Of a DNA stretch of 64,000 nt, positions 17,536-26,028 are shown piece after piece. How positions within the stretch are numbered: the stretch's first letter is position 1; every line of letters starts with the position of its first letter. The position numbers were made by a program, and so were the translations under genes. This stretch comes from Sphingopyxis witflariensis. Its GTDB lineage: Bacteria > Pseudomonadota > Alphaproteobacteria > Sphingomonadales > Sphingomonadaceae. The notes below the pieces were generated by a model. That model was not told the DNA's origin. It searched no databases and saw only the letters and a list, made by a program, of their open reading frames with translations. The stretch covers positions 310,001-374,000 of the forward strand of contig NZ_NISJ01000002.1 of NCBI RefSeq assembly GCF_002205635.1. The letters are read 5' to 3'.

Positions 17536-18294
17536 TCATCCAGCGAGCCCGTCCCAAAGCAGCTTGGCGCCGAGCAGCACCATCAGGATATAGATCACGA
17601 CATAGAAACGCGCGCCATCCATCCGCTTGAGCAGGCGCACCGTCAGCAAGGTCGAACCAATCGCGAGCGGCATCAGCAACAGCGCGGCGACGATCACCTC
17701 GTGCGGAAAGGCGCCGAGCGCGAGATAGGCAGGCACCTTCATCCAGTTGATCATCGCGAACAGGATCGAGCTGGTGCCGACGAACACCAGATGCGGCAAG
17801 CGGCGCGGCGTCACCCACATCTGGAACGGTGGGCCGCCGGCGTGGGCAATCTGGCTGGTAAAGCCGGTGAGCGCGCCAAACAAGGTGCCGATCCAGCCGG
17901 GCGATGTCGACGCCGCCACGATGCGTCCGCCGCGTTCGACCCACAGCCGGTAGACGCCGAACGCCAGCGTGATCGCGCCCAAGGCCGCCATAAGCTTCGC
18001 CTCGTCGACCTGCTCGGCGTAAAAATAGCCCGCGGCGATACCGACCGCAGCGCCGGGAAGCATCCATGCGACGACCCAGCCATCCCATGTCTTGCGGAAC
18101 GACCAGACGCTGACGACATCCTGCACGATCAATATCGGCAGCAGCAGCGCCGCGGCGATCGTCGGCGGCAATACCAGCGCGACGAGCGGGGTTGCGAGCG
18201 CGCCCACCCCCGACAATCCGCCCTTCGCCAGCCCGAGCAGGACGACCGCGAGCGCAACGACGGCGAGCGTCACCGGGTCGGCGAGCAGACTCAT
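17536..18294 (-). CDS. TauE/SafE family sulfite/organosulfonate exporter-like membrane protein
   Basis: A 252-residue integral membrane protein with about eight hydrophobic helices, the typical size for TauE/SafE (DUF81). The N-terminal half has [18 protein letters not shown] and the second half the matching [16 protein letters not shown]. These are the paired repeat motifs of the family, which exports sulfite, sulfoacetate or related anions. Its ATG overlaps the ung stop codon (ATGA at 18294-18291), so it is translationally coupled to ung. No sulfur-metabolism gene is adjacent, so the substrate is unknown. Confidence 0.82.
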   Translation of the reverse strand: MSLLADPVTLAVVALAVVLLGLAKGGLSGVGALATPLVALVLPPTIAAALLLPILIVQDVVSVWSFRKTWDGWVVAWMLPGAAVGIAAGYFYAEQVDEAKLMAALGAITLAFGVYRLWVERGGRIVAASTSPGWIGTLFGALTGFTSQIAHAGGPPFQMWVTPRRLPHLVFVGTSSILFAMINWMKVPAYLALGAFPHEVIVAALLLMPLAIGSTLLTVRLLKRMDGARFYVVIYILMVLLGAKLLWDGLAG

Positions 18295-19007
18295 TCGGCT
18301 GAAAGCGGGCCGGGCGCGTCGGGCAATCGCCAGTCGATGGCGCCGCGGCCATGCGCCTCGAGGAAATCATTGGCCTGGCTGAACGGCCGCGACCCGAAAA
18401 AGCCGTTGTGCGCCGACAGGGGCGACGGGTGCGGCGCGCGCAGGATCAGGTGCGGGCTGCCCGCCCCCAAGGCCGCAACGCGCGCCGCCTTCTTCTGGGC
18501 GTGGCTGCCCCACAGAATGAACACCTTGGGCGCCGGATCGGCGGCAACCGACGCCACCACTGCGTCGGTGAACGTCTCCCACCCCTTGCCCTTATGCGAT
18601 GCCGCCTGCCCCGCCTCGACGGTCAGCACATTGTTGAGCAGCAACACGCCCTGTTCGGCCCAGTGCGCGAGATAGCCGTGCGACGCCCGCGATATGCCAA
18701 GGTCGCTCTGCATTTCCTTGTAGATGTTGACGAGGCTCGGCGGCACGCGGATCCCTGGCTGTACCGAAAAGCACAGGCCATGCGCCTGCCCCGGCCCATG
18801 ATAGGGATCCTGCCCCAAAATGACGACGCGCACGCCCTGCGGCGGCGTCGCATCGAGCGCGGAGAACCAGTCGCGCGGACGCGGATAAATCGCCTTGCCC
18901 TTCGCGCGCTCGTCGCCGAGAAACTGCTTCAATGCCGCCATATAGGGCTGTTCAAACTCGCCGCCAATGCGTGCGAGCCAGTCGGGATGGAGTTTGACGT
19001 CGGGCAT
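18291..19007 (-). CDS. ung: Uracil-DNA glycosylase
   Basis: A 238-residue family 1 uracil-DNA glycosylase, which removes uracil from DNA at the start of base excision repair. The water-activating motif [14 protein letters not shown] is near residues 68-81. [17 protein letters not shown] is the Asn uracil-recognition region, and [11 protein letters not shown] is the C-terminal DNA-intercalating motif. The start at 19007 gives [11 protein letters not shown]; an open extension upstream overlaps hisE on the other strand and is not used. It is divergent from hisE with a 93-base gap, and its stop overlaps the TauE/SafE start. Confidence 0.95.
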   Translation of the reverse strand: MPDVKLHPDWLARIGGEFEQPYMAALKQFLGDERAKGKAIYPRPRDWFSALDATPPQGVRVVILGQDPYHGPGQAHGLCFSVQPGIRVPPSLVNIYKEMQSDLGISRASHGYLAHWAEQGVLLLNNVLTVEAGQAASHKGKGWETFTDAVVASVAADPAPKVFILWGSHAQKKAARVAALGAGSPHLILRAPHPSPLSAHNGFFGSRPFSQANDFLEAHGRGAIDWRLPDAPGPLSAE

Positions 19008-19100
19008 GCGCGTCCTTCGACCAGAGCATCCTGCGCTTGTCCAGTGCTCTTGTCGCCGCCGCTTACCGACGCTAGGCACGCGGGCGAAGGGACAGGCGGA

Positions 19101-19430
19101 ATGAGCATGGCGATCGGCGAAGCATTGGGACGGCTCGAGGCCGTCGTCCACGACCGGCTCGCGGCGGGCACGGTCGAGGCGTCCTATGTCGCGAGCCTCG
19201 CCGCCAAGGGCCGCGGCAAGATCGCACAGAAATTCGGCGAAGAAGCGGTCGAAACCCTCATCGCCGCAATGAGCGAAGACGATCCCGCGCTGATCGGCGA
19301 AGCCAGCGACCTGATCTTCCACCTCACCGTACTGCTCGCCGAACGCGGCATCGCCTGGGCCGACGTCGCCGCCGAAATCGACCGGCGCCACGGCACCTCG
19401 GGCCATGCCGAAAAAGCCAGCCGTTCTTAA
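19101..19430 (+). CDS. hisE: Phosphoribosyl-ATP pyrophosphatase
   Basis: A 109-residue enzyme of histidine biosynthesis that hydrolyses phosphoribosyl-ATP to phosphoribosyl-AMP in the cytoplasm. The MazG-like helical core has [17 protein letters not shown] and [13 protein letters not shown], whose acidic residues bind Mg2+. Length matches stand-alone HisE proteins; no HisI domain is fused. AGGCGGA precedes the ATG at 19101. In many alphaproteobacteria hisE follows hisF and precedes a HIT gene; here the HIT gene follows 26 bases later. The other his genes are not in this window. Confidence 0.93.
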   Translation: MSMAIGEALGRLEAVVHDRLAAGTVEASYVASLAAKGRGKIAQKFGEEAVETLIAAMSEDDPALIGEASDLIFHLTVLLAERGIAWADVAAEIDRRHGTSGHAEKASRS

Positions 19431-19456
19431 TCCAGCCGTCAGCCACAGGAGCCATC

Positions 19457-19834
19457 ATGGCGATCGACGCGACCCTCCCCTATGACGACAGCAATATCTT
19501 CGCGCGCATCCTGCGCGGCGAACTGCCGTGCAAGAAGGTTTATGAGGACGACCACGCCCTCGCCTTCCACGACATCAACCCGCAGGCACCGCTGCACATT
19601 TTGGTGATCCCCAAGGGCGCCTATGTCAGCTGGGACGATTTTTCGGAGCGCGGAAGCGATACCGAAATTGCGGGTTTCGTCCGCGCGGTCGGGCAGGTCG
19701 CGCGCGACAACGGCCTTGTCGTTCCCGGCTATCGCCTGCTAGCCAATGTCGGCCCCGACAGCCACCAGGAAGTCCCGCACCTCCATGTCCATCTGTTCGC
19801 CGGTGGGCCGCTCGGACCGATGCTGACGCGCTGA
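19457..19834 (+). CDS. Histidine triad (HIT/HinT-like) nucleotide-binding protein
   Basis: A 125-residue HIT-family hydrolase of the HinT branch, acting on purine nucleoside phosphoramidates. FARILRGELPCKKVYED at the N-terminus, HILVIPKGAY in the middle and the catalytic triad HLHVHLF near residue 110 are all present, followed by GGPLGPM. It lies 26 bases after hisE on the same strand, a common alphaproteobacterial pairing. A weak GC stem (19854-19873) follows it. Confidence 0.92.
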   Translation: MAIDATLPYDDSNIFARILRGELPCKKVYEDDHALAFHDINPQAPLHILVIPKGAYVSWDDFSERGSDTEIAGFVRAVGQVARDNGLVVPGYRLLANVGPDSHQEVPHLHVHLFAGGPLGPMLTR

Positions 19835-20011
19835 AAATACGTCGAAGCTCCGCGTCGCCTCAGCGGGGGCGACGGTCCGGATTTTACCTATGTCTGTAAT
19901 CGCAATCACAGCCTGTCGGCCCATTGCGGCTAGTCGTGCACGATGCGCGGTGGACTCACACCCCTGTTTCCAGCAGGATAACCCAACGCTCAAAAAGCGG
20001 GGAGACGATTA

Positions 20012-23000
20012 ATGGCATCGATGTGGCGCGGACTCGGTGGTCAGCTGACCAACAAGGTAAGGCTGGCTTTGCTCGTCCCACTCGCCATGGCGCTTGCCGC
20101 CGCGGGCGGCGACACGGTGCCGCAGGTCACGCTCGCCACCCCGGGCAGCACCGGCACCGGTGAAGGCACGATCAGTCGCTTCACCCTGCGCTTTTCCGAA
20201 GACATGGTGCCGCTCGGCGACCCCCGCGCCAAAGCCCCTGCGACCAACGACTGCAAACTCCCCGCCGACGGTCGTTGGGTCGACACCCGGACCTGGGTGC
20301 TCGAATTTGAAAAGCCGCTCCCCGGCGGCCTGCGCTGCCATGTCGAACTGCGCGATGGGCTGACCACCGCACGCGGGGTCAATGTCGTCGGCAACAGCCG
20401 CTTCGCGCTCGACACCGGCGGCCCCTCGGCACGCGCTATTCTTGCCGGCGGCACCCACGACGGAATCGAGGAGGACCAGATTTTCCTCGTCGCCACCAAT
20501 GTCGCCGCCGACCGCGCTTCGGTTGGTCGCTATGGCTATTGCGCCGTCGACGGCATCGGCGAGAAGATTCCGCTCGACGTCCTGCCGCGCGAGACCGCGA
20601 CGCAGATCCTCACCGGGCTCGGCAATGACAATTGGTCGCGCCAATCCTTCACCGAAGACGCAGGGCTACCGCAGCGCCTCCCCGCGGCGGGCGCCGACCG
20701 CGAAGCCGCGCTCGACCGTATCGTCCCCGTCAAATGCCGCCGCCCGCTGCCCCCCGGCCGCGACATGGCGCTCGTCTGGGACGCGCGCATTTCGCAGGCC
20801 GGCGTTCCCACCCGCACCGCCGGACGCGACCAGCGTTTCGACTATGACGTGCGCGCCGCCTTCACTGCGAAAATGTCGTGCAACCGCGTCAATCCGCAGG
20901 CGGGGTGCAACCCGATCAAGGATGTCATCCTGACCTTCGCCGCGCCGATCGCACGCGACGCCGCGCTTGCCGCGACGCTCAACACCACTGACGGCAAAAA
21001 GCTGACGCCCAAGGTTTCCGACGGCGACAAGAATGACGCGTTTCTGACCCAGGTCCGCTTCACCGGCCCGCTGCCGCAAAATGTCGACGCGACGCTGGTT
21101 CTGCCCGCCGACGTCACCGACCAGAGCGGCCGCAGGCTCGCCAACCAGTCGAACTTTCCGCTGAAATTCCACATCGACCGCGCCCCGCCGCTGGTCAAGT
21201 TCGCCGCCGAATTCGGCATCCTCGAGGCAAGCGAGGGCGGCATCCTGCCCGTCACCGTGCGCGGGGTCGAAGGGACGATGGTCCAGTCGAACCTCAAAAT
21301 GCCCGCGACCGCACTCAAGGTCGGCGACGATGATGCCGCGATCGCGCGCTGGCTGAAGCGCGTCGATGACGCCGACGACACCGACTATCGCGAAGAAAAG
21401 GACCGCACCGGCAAAGAGGTCACGGTCAATTACACCGGCACCAAATCGGTGTTTGCGGGCGCGCCTGCGAGCGGCGAACGCCGCGACCTGCAACTGACGC
21501 CTCCCGGCGGCGGCAAGGAATTTGAAGTCATCGGCATCCCGCTCACCGAAAAGGGATTCCATGTCGTCGAGATCGCCAGCCCCGAACTCGGCGCGACATT
21601 GCTCGGCCGCAAGACGACGCGCTATGTCGCGACCGCCGCGCTTGTCACCAATATGGCGGTCCATTTCAAATGGGGCCGCGAAGGCTCGCTCGCGTGGGTG
21701 ACCTCGCTCGACAAGGGCCTGCCCGTCGCGGGCGCCGAAATCCGCGTCACCGACAGCTGCACCGGCCGCCTGATCGCGCGCGGGGTTGCCGACAAGGCGG
21801 GTCGCCTCGCCTTTCCGTCGGGACTGCCCCAGCCCGAAACATATGCAAGCTGCGAGGAGAAGCCTGATCTCGCGAACAGCGAAGGCCATGCGCTGATGGT
21901 CAGCGCGCGTGCCGGCGATGATTTCAGCTTCACCCTCACCGACTGGGGCAACGGCATCCGCCCCTATGACTTCGACCTTCCCTATGGCTGGTCGGAGCGC
22001 AGCGACATCCTCCACACCATCTTCGACCGCGCGCTCGTCAAGGCGGGCGAGACGGTCAATATGAAGCATCTCCTGCGCCGTCCGATCGGCCTTGGCTTCC
22101 AGATTCCCAAGGCAATGGCGGGCAAGCTGCGCCTCGTCCACCGCGGCTCGGACACCGAATTTGAAATGCCCTTTGCCGTCACCGCGAATGGCAGCGGCGA
22201 AACCGTCTGGAACGTCCCCGCGTCGGCGCCGATGGGCGATTATGAACTCGTCTTCGTCACCAAGGATAAGGATGGCGAAGATAAAACCATCTGGTCGGGG
22301 CAGTCGGTTCGTGTCGACGAGTATCGCCTGCCGACGATGAAGGCGACCGTTACCGGGCCCAAAATATCGCCGGTGCGGCCGACCGCAGTGCCGCTGTCGC
22401 TGTTCGTCGGATACCTCTCGGGCGGCCCCGCGCCGAACCTGCCGGTGGAACTCCGCACCAACTTCCGCCCGAGCTGGTCGCCGCCCGAAGATTATCGCGA
22501 CTGGGACTTCGACGGCCAGCCGGTCAAGGAAGGCGTCGTCCAGCTCGACGACAGCGGCGACGAGCCCGCCGCCGAAATGCCGCTCGCGCGGTCGATGCCG
22601 CTGACATTGGGCGCCGACGGCACCGCGGCGACCAGCGTGACGGTCGACCAGCCGATCACCGAGCCGACGCTGATGGCGGTCGAAATGGATTATGCCGACG
22701 CCAATGGCGAAACGCTGACCAGCAGCCGCCGGATCACGCTCTATCCGTCGGCGGTCCGCCTCGGGCTCAAGACCGACGGCTGGATGATGCGCGACAATGA
22801 TCTGCGCCTGAAATTTGTCGCGCTCGATCTCGACGGCAAACCGCTGTCGGGGCAGCGCGTTTCGGTCGCGCTCTATAATCGCGAGATCATCACCGCACGC
22901 CGCCGCCTGATCGGCGGCTTCTATGCCTATGACAACCAGATGCGCACCACCCGGCTTGCGACCACTTGTTCGGCCACGACCGACAAGCTCGGCCGCGCGA

Positions 23001-25852
23001 GCTGCGCGATGGCGCCGGGCGTCTCGGGCGAAATCACCGTCGTCGCGACGACCACCGACGCCGACGGCAATGAGGCGCGCGCGGTACGCTCGGTCTGGCT
23101 CGCCGGCGACGACGACTGGTGGTTCGGCGGCGACAATGGCGACCGCATGGACGTGATCGCCGAAAAGCCGCGCTATGCTGCCGGCGACACCGCACGCTTC
23201 CAGGTTCGCATGCCCTTCCGCGAAGCGACCGCGCTCGTCACCGTCGAACGCGAAGGCGTGCTTTCGAGCTTCGTCGTGCCGCTCAAGGGCACCAACCCTG
23301 TCGTTCAGGTCAAGCTTCCCGCGACTTACGCTCCCGACGTCTATGTCTCGGTGATGGCGGTACGCGGGCGCGTCACGGGCCAGGAAAGCTGGTTCCGCCA
23401 GATGAAGCGCGCGGTCGGTTTCCAGATCGAGAATAGCGAGGGCGCGCCGCCGACCGCCTTGGTCGACCTCGCCAAGCCGAGCTACCGCATGGGCATTGCG
23501 CGGATCAAGGTTGGCTGGGAAGGCCATCAGCTCGGCGTCAAGGTGAAGGCCGATAAGGAAAAATATGCTGTTCGCGAAACCGCGAAGGTCGCGATCGAGG
23601 TCAAGACCCCCGATGGCAAGGCGCCCAAAAGCGCCGATGTCGCCTTTGCCGCAGTGGACGAAGCACTGCTTCAGCTCGCTCCGAACGAGAGCTGGCAGCT
23701 GATCGACGCGATGATGGGCGAGCGCACCCTCGACGTGCTGACCTCGACCGCGCAGATGCAGGTCGTCGGGAAGAGGCATTATGGCCGCAAAGCGCTCGAA
23801 CCCGGCGGCGGTGGCGGTGGCGACCTGTCGGGGCTGACCCGCGAAGATTTCCGCCCCGTCCTGCTGTGGAAGGGAAATGTACCGCTCGACAGCAAGGGCC
23901 GCGCGATCGTCGAAGTGCCCTTGTCCGATAATTTGTCGAGCTTCCGCCTCGTCGCGATCGCGAGCGACGGCGCGCAATATTTCGGCACCGGCGAAACCAG
24001 CGTCCGCACCATACAGGATCTCGCGGTTTTTGCCGGGCTCCCCGAACTCGTCCGTACCGGCGACACTTATGATGCGCGCTTCACGCTGCGCAACGGCACC
24101 GATCAGGCGATGACGGTCACCGCTACGCCGACGCTGGCGCCCGCGGTCGCGACCGCGCCGCCGCTGACCGTCACCATTCCGGCGGGCGGCGCAGTGCCGG
24201 TCAGCTGGTCGATGGTCGCCCCCGATGCGACCGGGCCGATCCAGTGGACGGTCGAGGCGGTCGCCAAGGGCGGCAAGCAGCGTGACCGGCTGGTCTTCGA
24301 ACAGATGGTCGAGCCCGCGGTGCCGGTCGAAACCTGGGCCGCCAGCCTGTTCCGCGTCGGCCCCGGCACGACCCTGCCGATCGCCATCCCTAAGGGTGCC
24401 CTGCCCGGCGGCTATGTCGATGTCGCGCTCGCAGGAACGCTCGCGCCGCCGCTCGCCGGGGTGCGCGATTATATGGCGATCTATCCGTATAATTGCTTCG
24501 AACAGTCGACTTCGCGCGCGATCGCGCTCGGCGACGTCGGGCGCTGGCAGGCGCTGGCGGAGGCGATGCCGACCTATCTCGATGACGACGGCCTGCTGCG
24601 TTACTGGCCGAACAACCAGATGACGGGCTCGCCCGAACTCACCGCCTATGTCCTCGCGATCACCGCCGCCAATGGCTTTGCGATCCCCGAAACGTCGAAG
24701 GCCAAGATGGTCAAGGCGTTGCAGGCGGTCGTCGAAGGACGCCTCAGCCGCAAGGGTTACGGCCCCTATGACATCCGCCCGGTCCGCATCGCGGCGCTGG
24801 CGGCGCTCGCGCGCAACAATGCGTCGAGCGCGAGCCTTGTCGCAGCGATCGACGTCGCGCCGGTCGACATGGCCACCGGCACCCTCGCCGACTGGCTGGT
24901 CGCGATCGAACGCACGCCCGGCGTGCGCAACGCCGTCGCGCTGCGCACCGCAGCCGAGGCCGAACTGCGCAAGCGGCTCGTCTACGAAGGCACGCGTCTC
25001 GACCTTGTCGACGATGCCAAGGCGCCCTGGTGGATGATGACCAGCGGCGACGAAATGGCGATCAAGGCACTGGAAGCCGTGCTGGGCCGCAAAGGCTGGG
25101 AAGATGACGCAGGCAAGCTGATGGTCGGCGTCGCGCAGCGCCAGCGCAAGGGGCATTGGGACACCACCCCCGCCAATGCGTGGGGGGCGACCACCGTCCG
25201 TCGCTTCGCCGAGCTCTATCCGGCGAGTGCGATCACCGGCGTCACCAATATCGGCCTCGCCGGCGGCACCGCCTCGCAAAGCTGGCCGCTACCCGCCGAA
25301 CCGATCTCCCCGCTGCGCGTCGCGCTGGCTGCGGTAACGATGAGCCTGAAGCATGATGGCACCGGCGCGCCATGGGCGACGGTCAGCGTCAAGGCCGCCG
25401 TGCCGCTCAAGGAACCGCTCAACGCGGGCTACCGGATCAAGCGGTCGGTGAGCATCGTCAAGGCGACCGACAAGGACCGGCTGACGCGCGGCGATGTGAT
25501 CAAGGTGCGGATCGAGGTCGTCGCGGCTGCGGGCCGGACGTGGGTCGTGATCAACGATCCCGTCGCGCCGGGCGCAACGATCGTCGGAAATCTGGGCGGC
25601 CAGTCCGAAATGCTTGGCCAACAGGCGAGCGGATCGGGCGCGCAGCCAAGCTATGTCGAGCGCGGCAAGGACAGCTGGCGTGGCTATTTCGGCTGGATGC
25701 CCGCGGGCACCCACGCGGTCGAATATGTCGTGCGCTTGAACGGCTCGGGCCGCTTCACCCTGCCGCCGACGCGGGTCGAGGCGATGTATTCGCCCGCGAT
25801 CCGCGGCCAATGGCCGAACGCCCCGCTGACGGTGGTGAGCGTCGGGCAGTGA
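20012..25852 (+). CDS. Alpha-2-macroglobulin family protein (YfhM-like)
   Basis: A 1946-residue periplasmic protease-trapping protein, partner of penicillin-binding protein 1C. It has an N-terminal signal peptide (RLALLVPLAMALAAAGG), a series of macroglobulin beta-domains, a Gly-rich linker near residue 1270, and a thioester motif NCFEQS with Cys at residue 1495. The thioester covalently traps an attacking protease. A C-terminal receptor-like domain ends the protein. Unlike E. coli YfhM there is no lipobox cysteine after the signal peptide; the expected position reads AAAGG. GGGGAGA precedes the ATG. pbpC follows after 176 bases that hold a palindromic repeat. Confidence 0.92.
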   Translation: MASMWRGLGGQLTNKVRLALLVPLAMALAAAGGDTVPQVTLATPGSTGTGEGTISRFTLRFSEDMVPLGDPRAKAPATNDCKLPADGRWVDTRTWVLEFEKPLPGGLRCHVELRDGLTTARGVNVVGNSRFALDTGGPSARAILAGGTHDGIEEDQIFLVATNVAADRASVGRYGYCAVDGIGEKIPLDVLPRETATQILTGLGNDNWSRQSFTEDAGLPQRLPAAGADREAALDRIVPVKCRRPLPPGRDMALVWDARISQAGVPTRTAGRDQRFDYDVRAAFTAKMSCNRVNPQAGCNPIKDVILTFAAPIARDAALAATLNTTDGKKLTPKVSDGDKNDAFLTQVRFTGPLPQNVDATLVLPADVTDQSGRRLANQSNFPLKFHIDRAPPLVKFAAEFGILEASEGGILPVTVRGVEGTMVQSNLKMPATALKVGDDDAAIARWLKRVDDADDTDYREEKDRTGKEVTVNYTGTKSVFAGAPASGERRDLQLTPPGGGKEFEVIGIPLTEKGFHVVEIASPELGATLLGRKTTRYVATAALVTNMAVHFKWGREGSLAWVTSLDKGLPVAGAEIRVTDSCTGRLIARGVADKAGRLAFPSGLPQPETYASCEEKPDLANSEGHALMVSARAGDDFSFTLTDWGNGIRPYDFDLPYGWSERSDILHTIFDRALVKAGETVNMKHLLRRPIGLGFQIPKAMAGKLRLVHRGSDTEFEMPFAVTANGSGETVWNVPASAPMGDYELVFVTKDKDGEDKTIWSGQSVRVDEYRLPTMKATVTGPKISPVRPTAVPLSLFVGYLSGGPAPNLPVELRTNFRPSWSPPEDYRDWDFDGQPVKEGVVQLDDSGDEPAAEMPLARSMPLTLGADGTAATSVTVDQPITEPTLMAVEMDYADANGETLTSSRRITLYPSAVRLGLKTDGWMMRDNDLRLKFVALDLDGKPLSGQRVSVALYNREIITARRRLIGGFYAYDNQMRTTRLATTCSATTDKLGRASCAMAPGVSGEITVVATTTDADGNEARAVRSVWLAGDDDWWFGGDNGDRMDVIAEKPRYAAGDTARFQVRMPFREATALVTVEREGVLSSFVVPLKGTNPVVQVKLPATYAPDVYVSVMAVRGRVTGQESWFRQMKRAVGFQIENSEGAPPTALVDLAKPSYRMGIARIKVGWEGHQLGVKVKADKEKYAVRETAKVAIEVKTPDGKAPKSADVAFAAVDEALLQLAPNESWQLIDAMMGERTLDVLTSTAQMQVVGKRHYGRKALEPGGGGGGDLSGLTREDFRPVLLWKGNVPLDSKGRAIVEVPLSDNLSSFRLVAIASDGAQYFGTGETSVRTIQDLAVFAGLPELVRTGDTYDARFTLRNGTDQAMTVTATPTLAPAVATAPPLTVTIPAGGAVPVSWSMVAPDATGPIQWTVEAVAKGGKQRDRLVFEQMVEPAVPVETWAASLFRVGPGTTLPIAIPKGALPGGYVDVALAGTLAPPLAGVRDYMAIYPYNCFEQSTSRAIALGDVGRWQALAEAMPTYLDDDGLLRYWPNNQMTGSPELTAYVLAITAANGFAIPETSKAKMVKALQAVVEGRLSRKGYGPYDIRPVRIAALAALARNNASSASLVAAIDVAPVDMATGTLADWLVAIERTPGVRNAVALRTAAEAELRKRLVYEGTRLDLVDDAKAPWWMMTSGDEMAIKALEAVLGRKGWEDDAGKLMVGVAQRQRKGHWDTTPANAWGATTVRRFAELYPASAITGVTNIGLAGGTASQSWPLPAEPISPLRVALAAVTMSLKHDGTGAPWATVSVKAAVPLKEPLNAGYRIKRSVSIVKATDKDRLTRGDVIKVRIEVVAAAGRTWVVINDPVAPGATIVGNLGGQSEMLGQQASGSGAQPSYVERGKDSWRGYFGWMPAGTHAVEYVVRLNGSGRFTLPPTRVEAMYSPAIRGQWPNAPLTVVSVGQ

Positions 25853-25865
25853 TGCTTGGCTACGG

Positions 25866-26016
25866 CAGCATAAGATCCTCCCTGTCGCGAAGCGATGGGG
25901 AGGTGGCAGCGCGAAGCGCTGACGGAGGGGCCATGACGCGGCGTCGCAGCCCCTCCACCACCGCCTGCGGCGGCGGTGCCCCTCCCCATGCCTTCGGCAC
26001 GGGGAGGATCATTTAG
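25866..26016. repeat. Long imperfect palindromic intergenic repeat
   Basis: Between the macroglobulin and pbpC genes. Outer arms GATCCTCCC and GGGGAGGATC, and inner arms GGAGGGGCC and GCCCCTCC, can fold into a long branched stem. A central GC hairpin reads CCGCCTGCGGCGG. This type of composite palindrome is scattered between genes in sphingomonads. It may stabilise or attenuate the transcript between the two partner genes. Confidence 0.7.
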
Positions 26017-26028
26017 GCCTCGCGATCA

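Noticed and set aside
17284..18675. 463-codon open frame over the TauE/SafE and ung genes
   Set aside because: Antisense to two well-supported genes, low-complexity Arg/Gln/His-rich product.
20666..25279. 1537-codon open frame antisense to the alpha-2-macroglobulin gene
   Set aside because: It is an artefact of GC-rich codon bias in the opposite frame. Its Arg/Asp/Gly-heavy composition has no domain, and the sense gene has a thioester and clear homologous structure.
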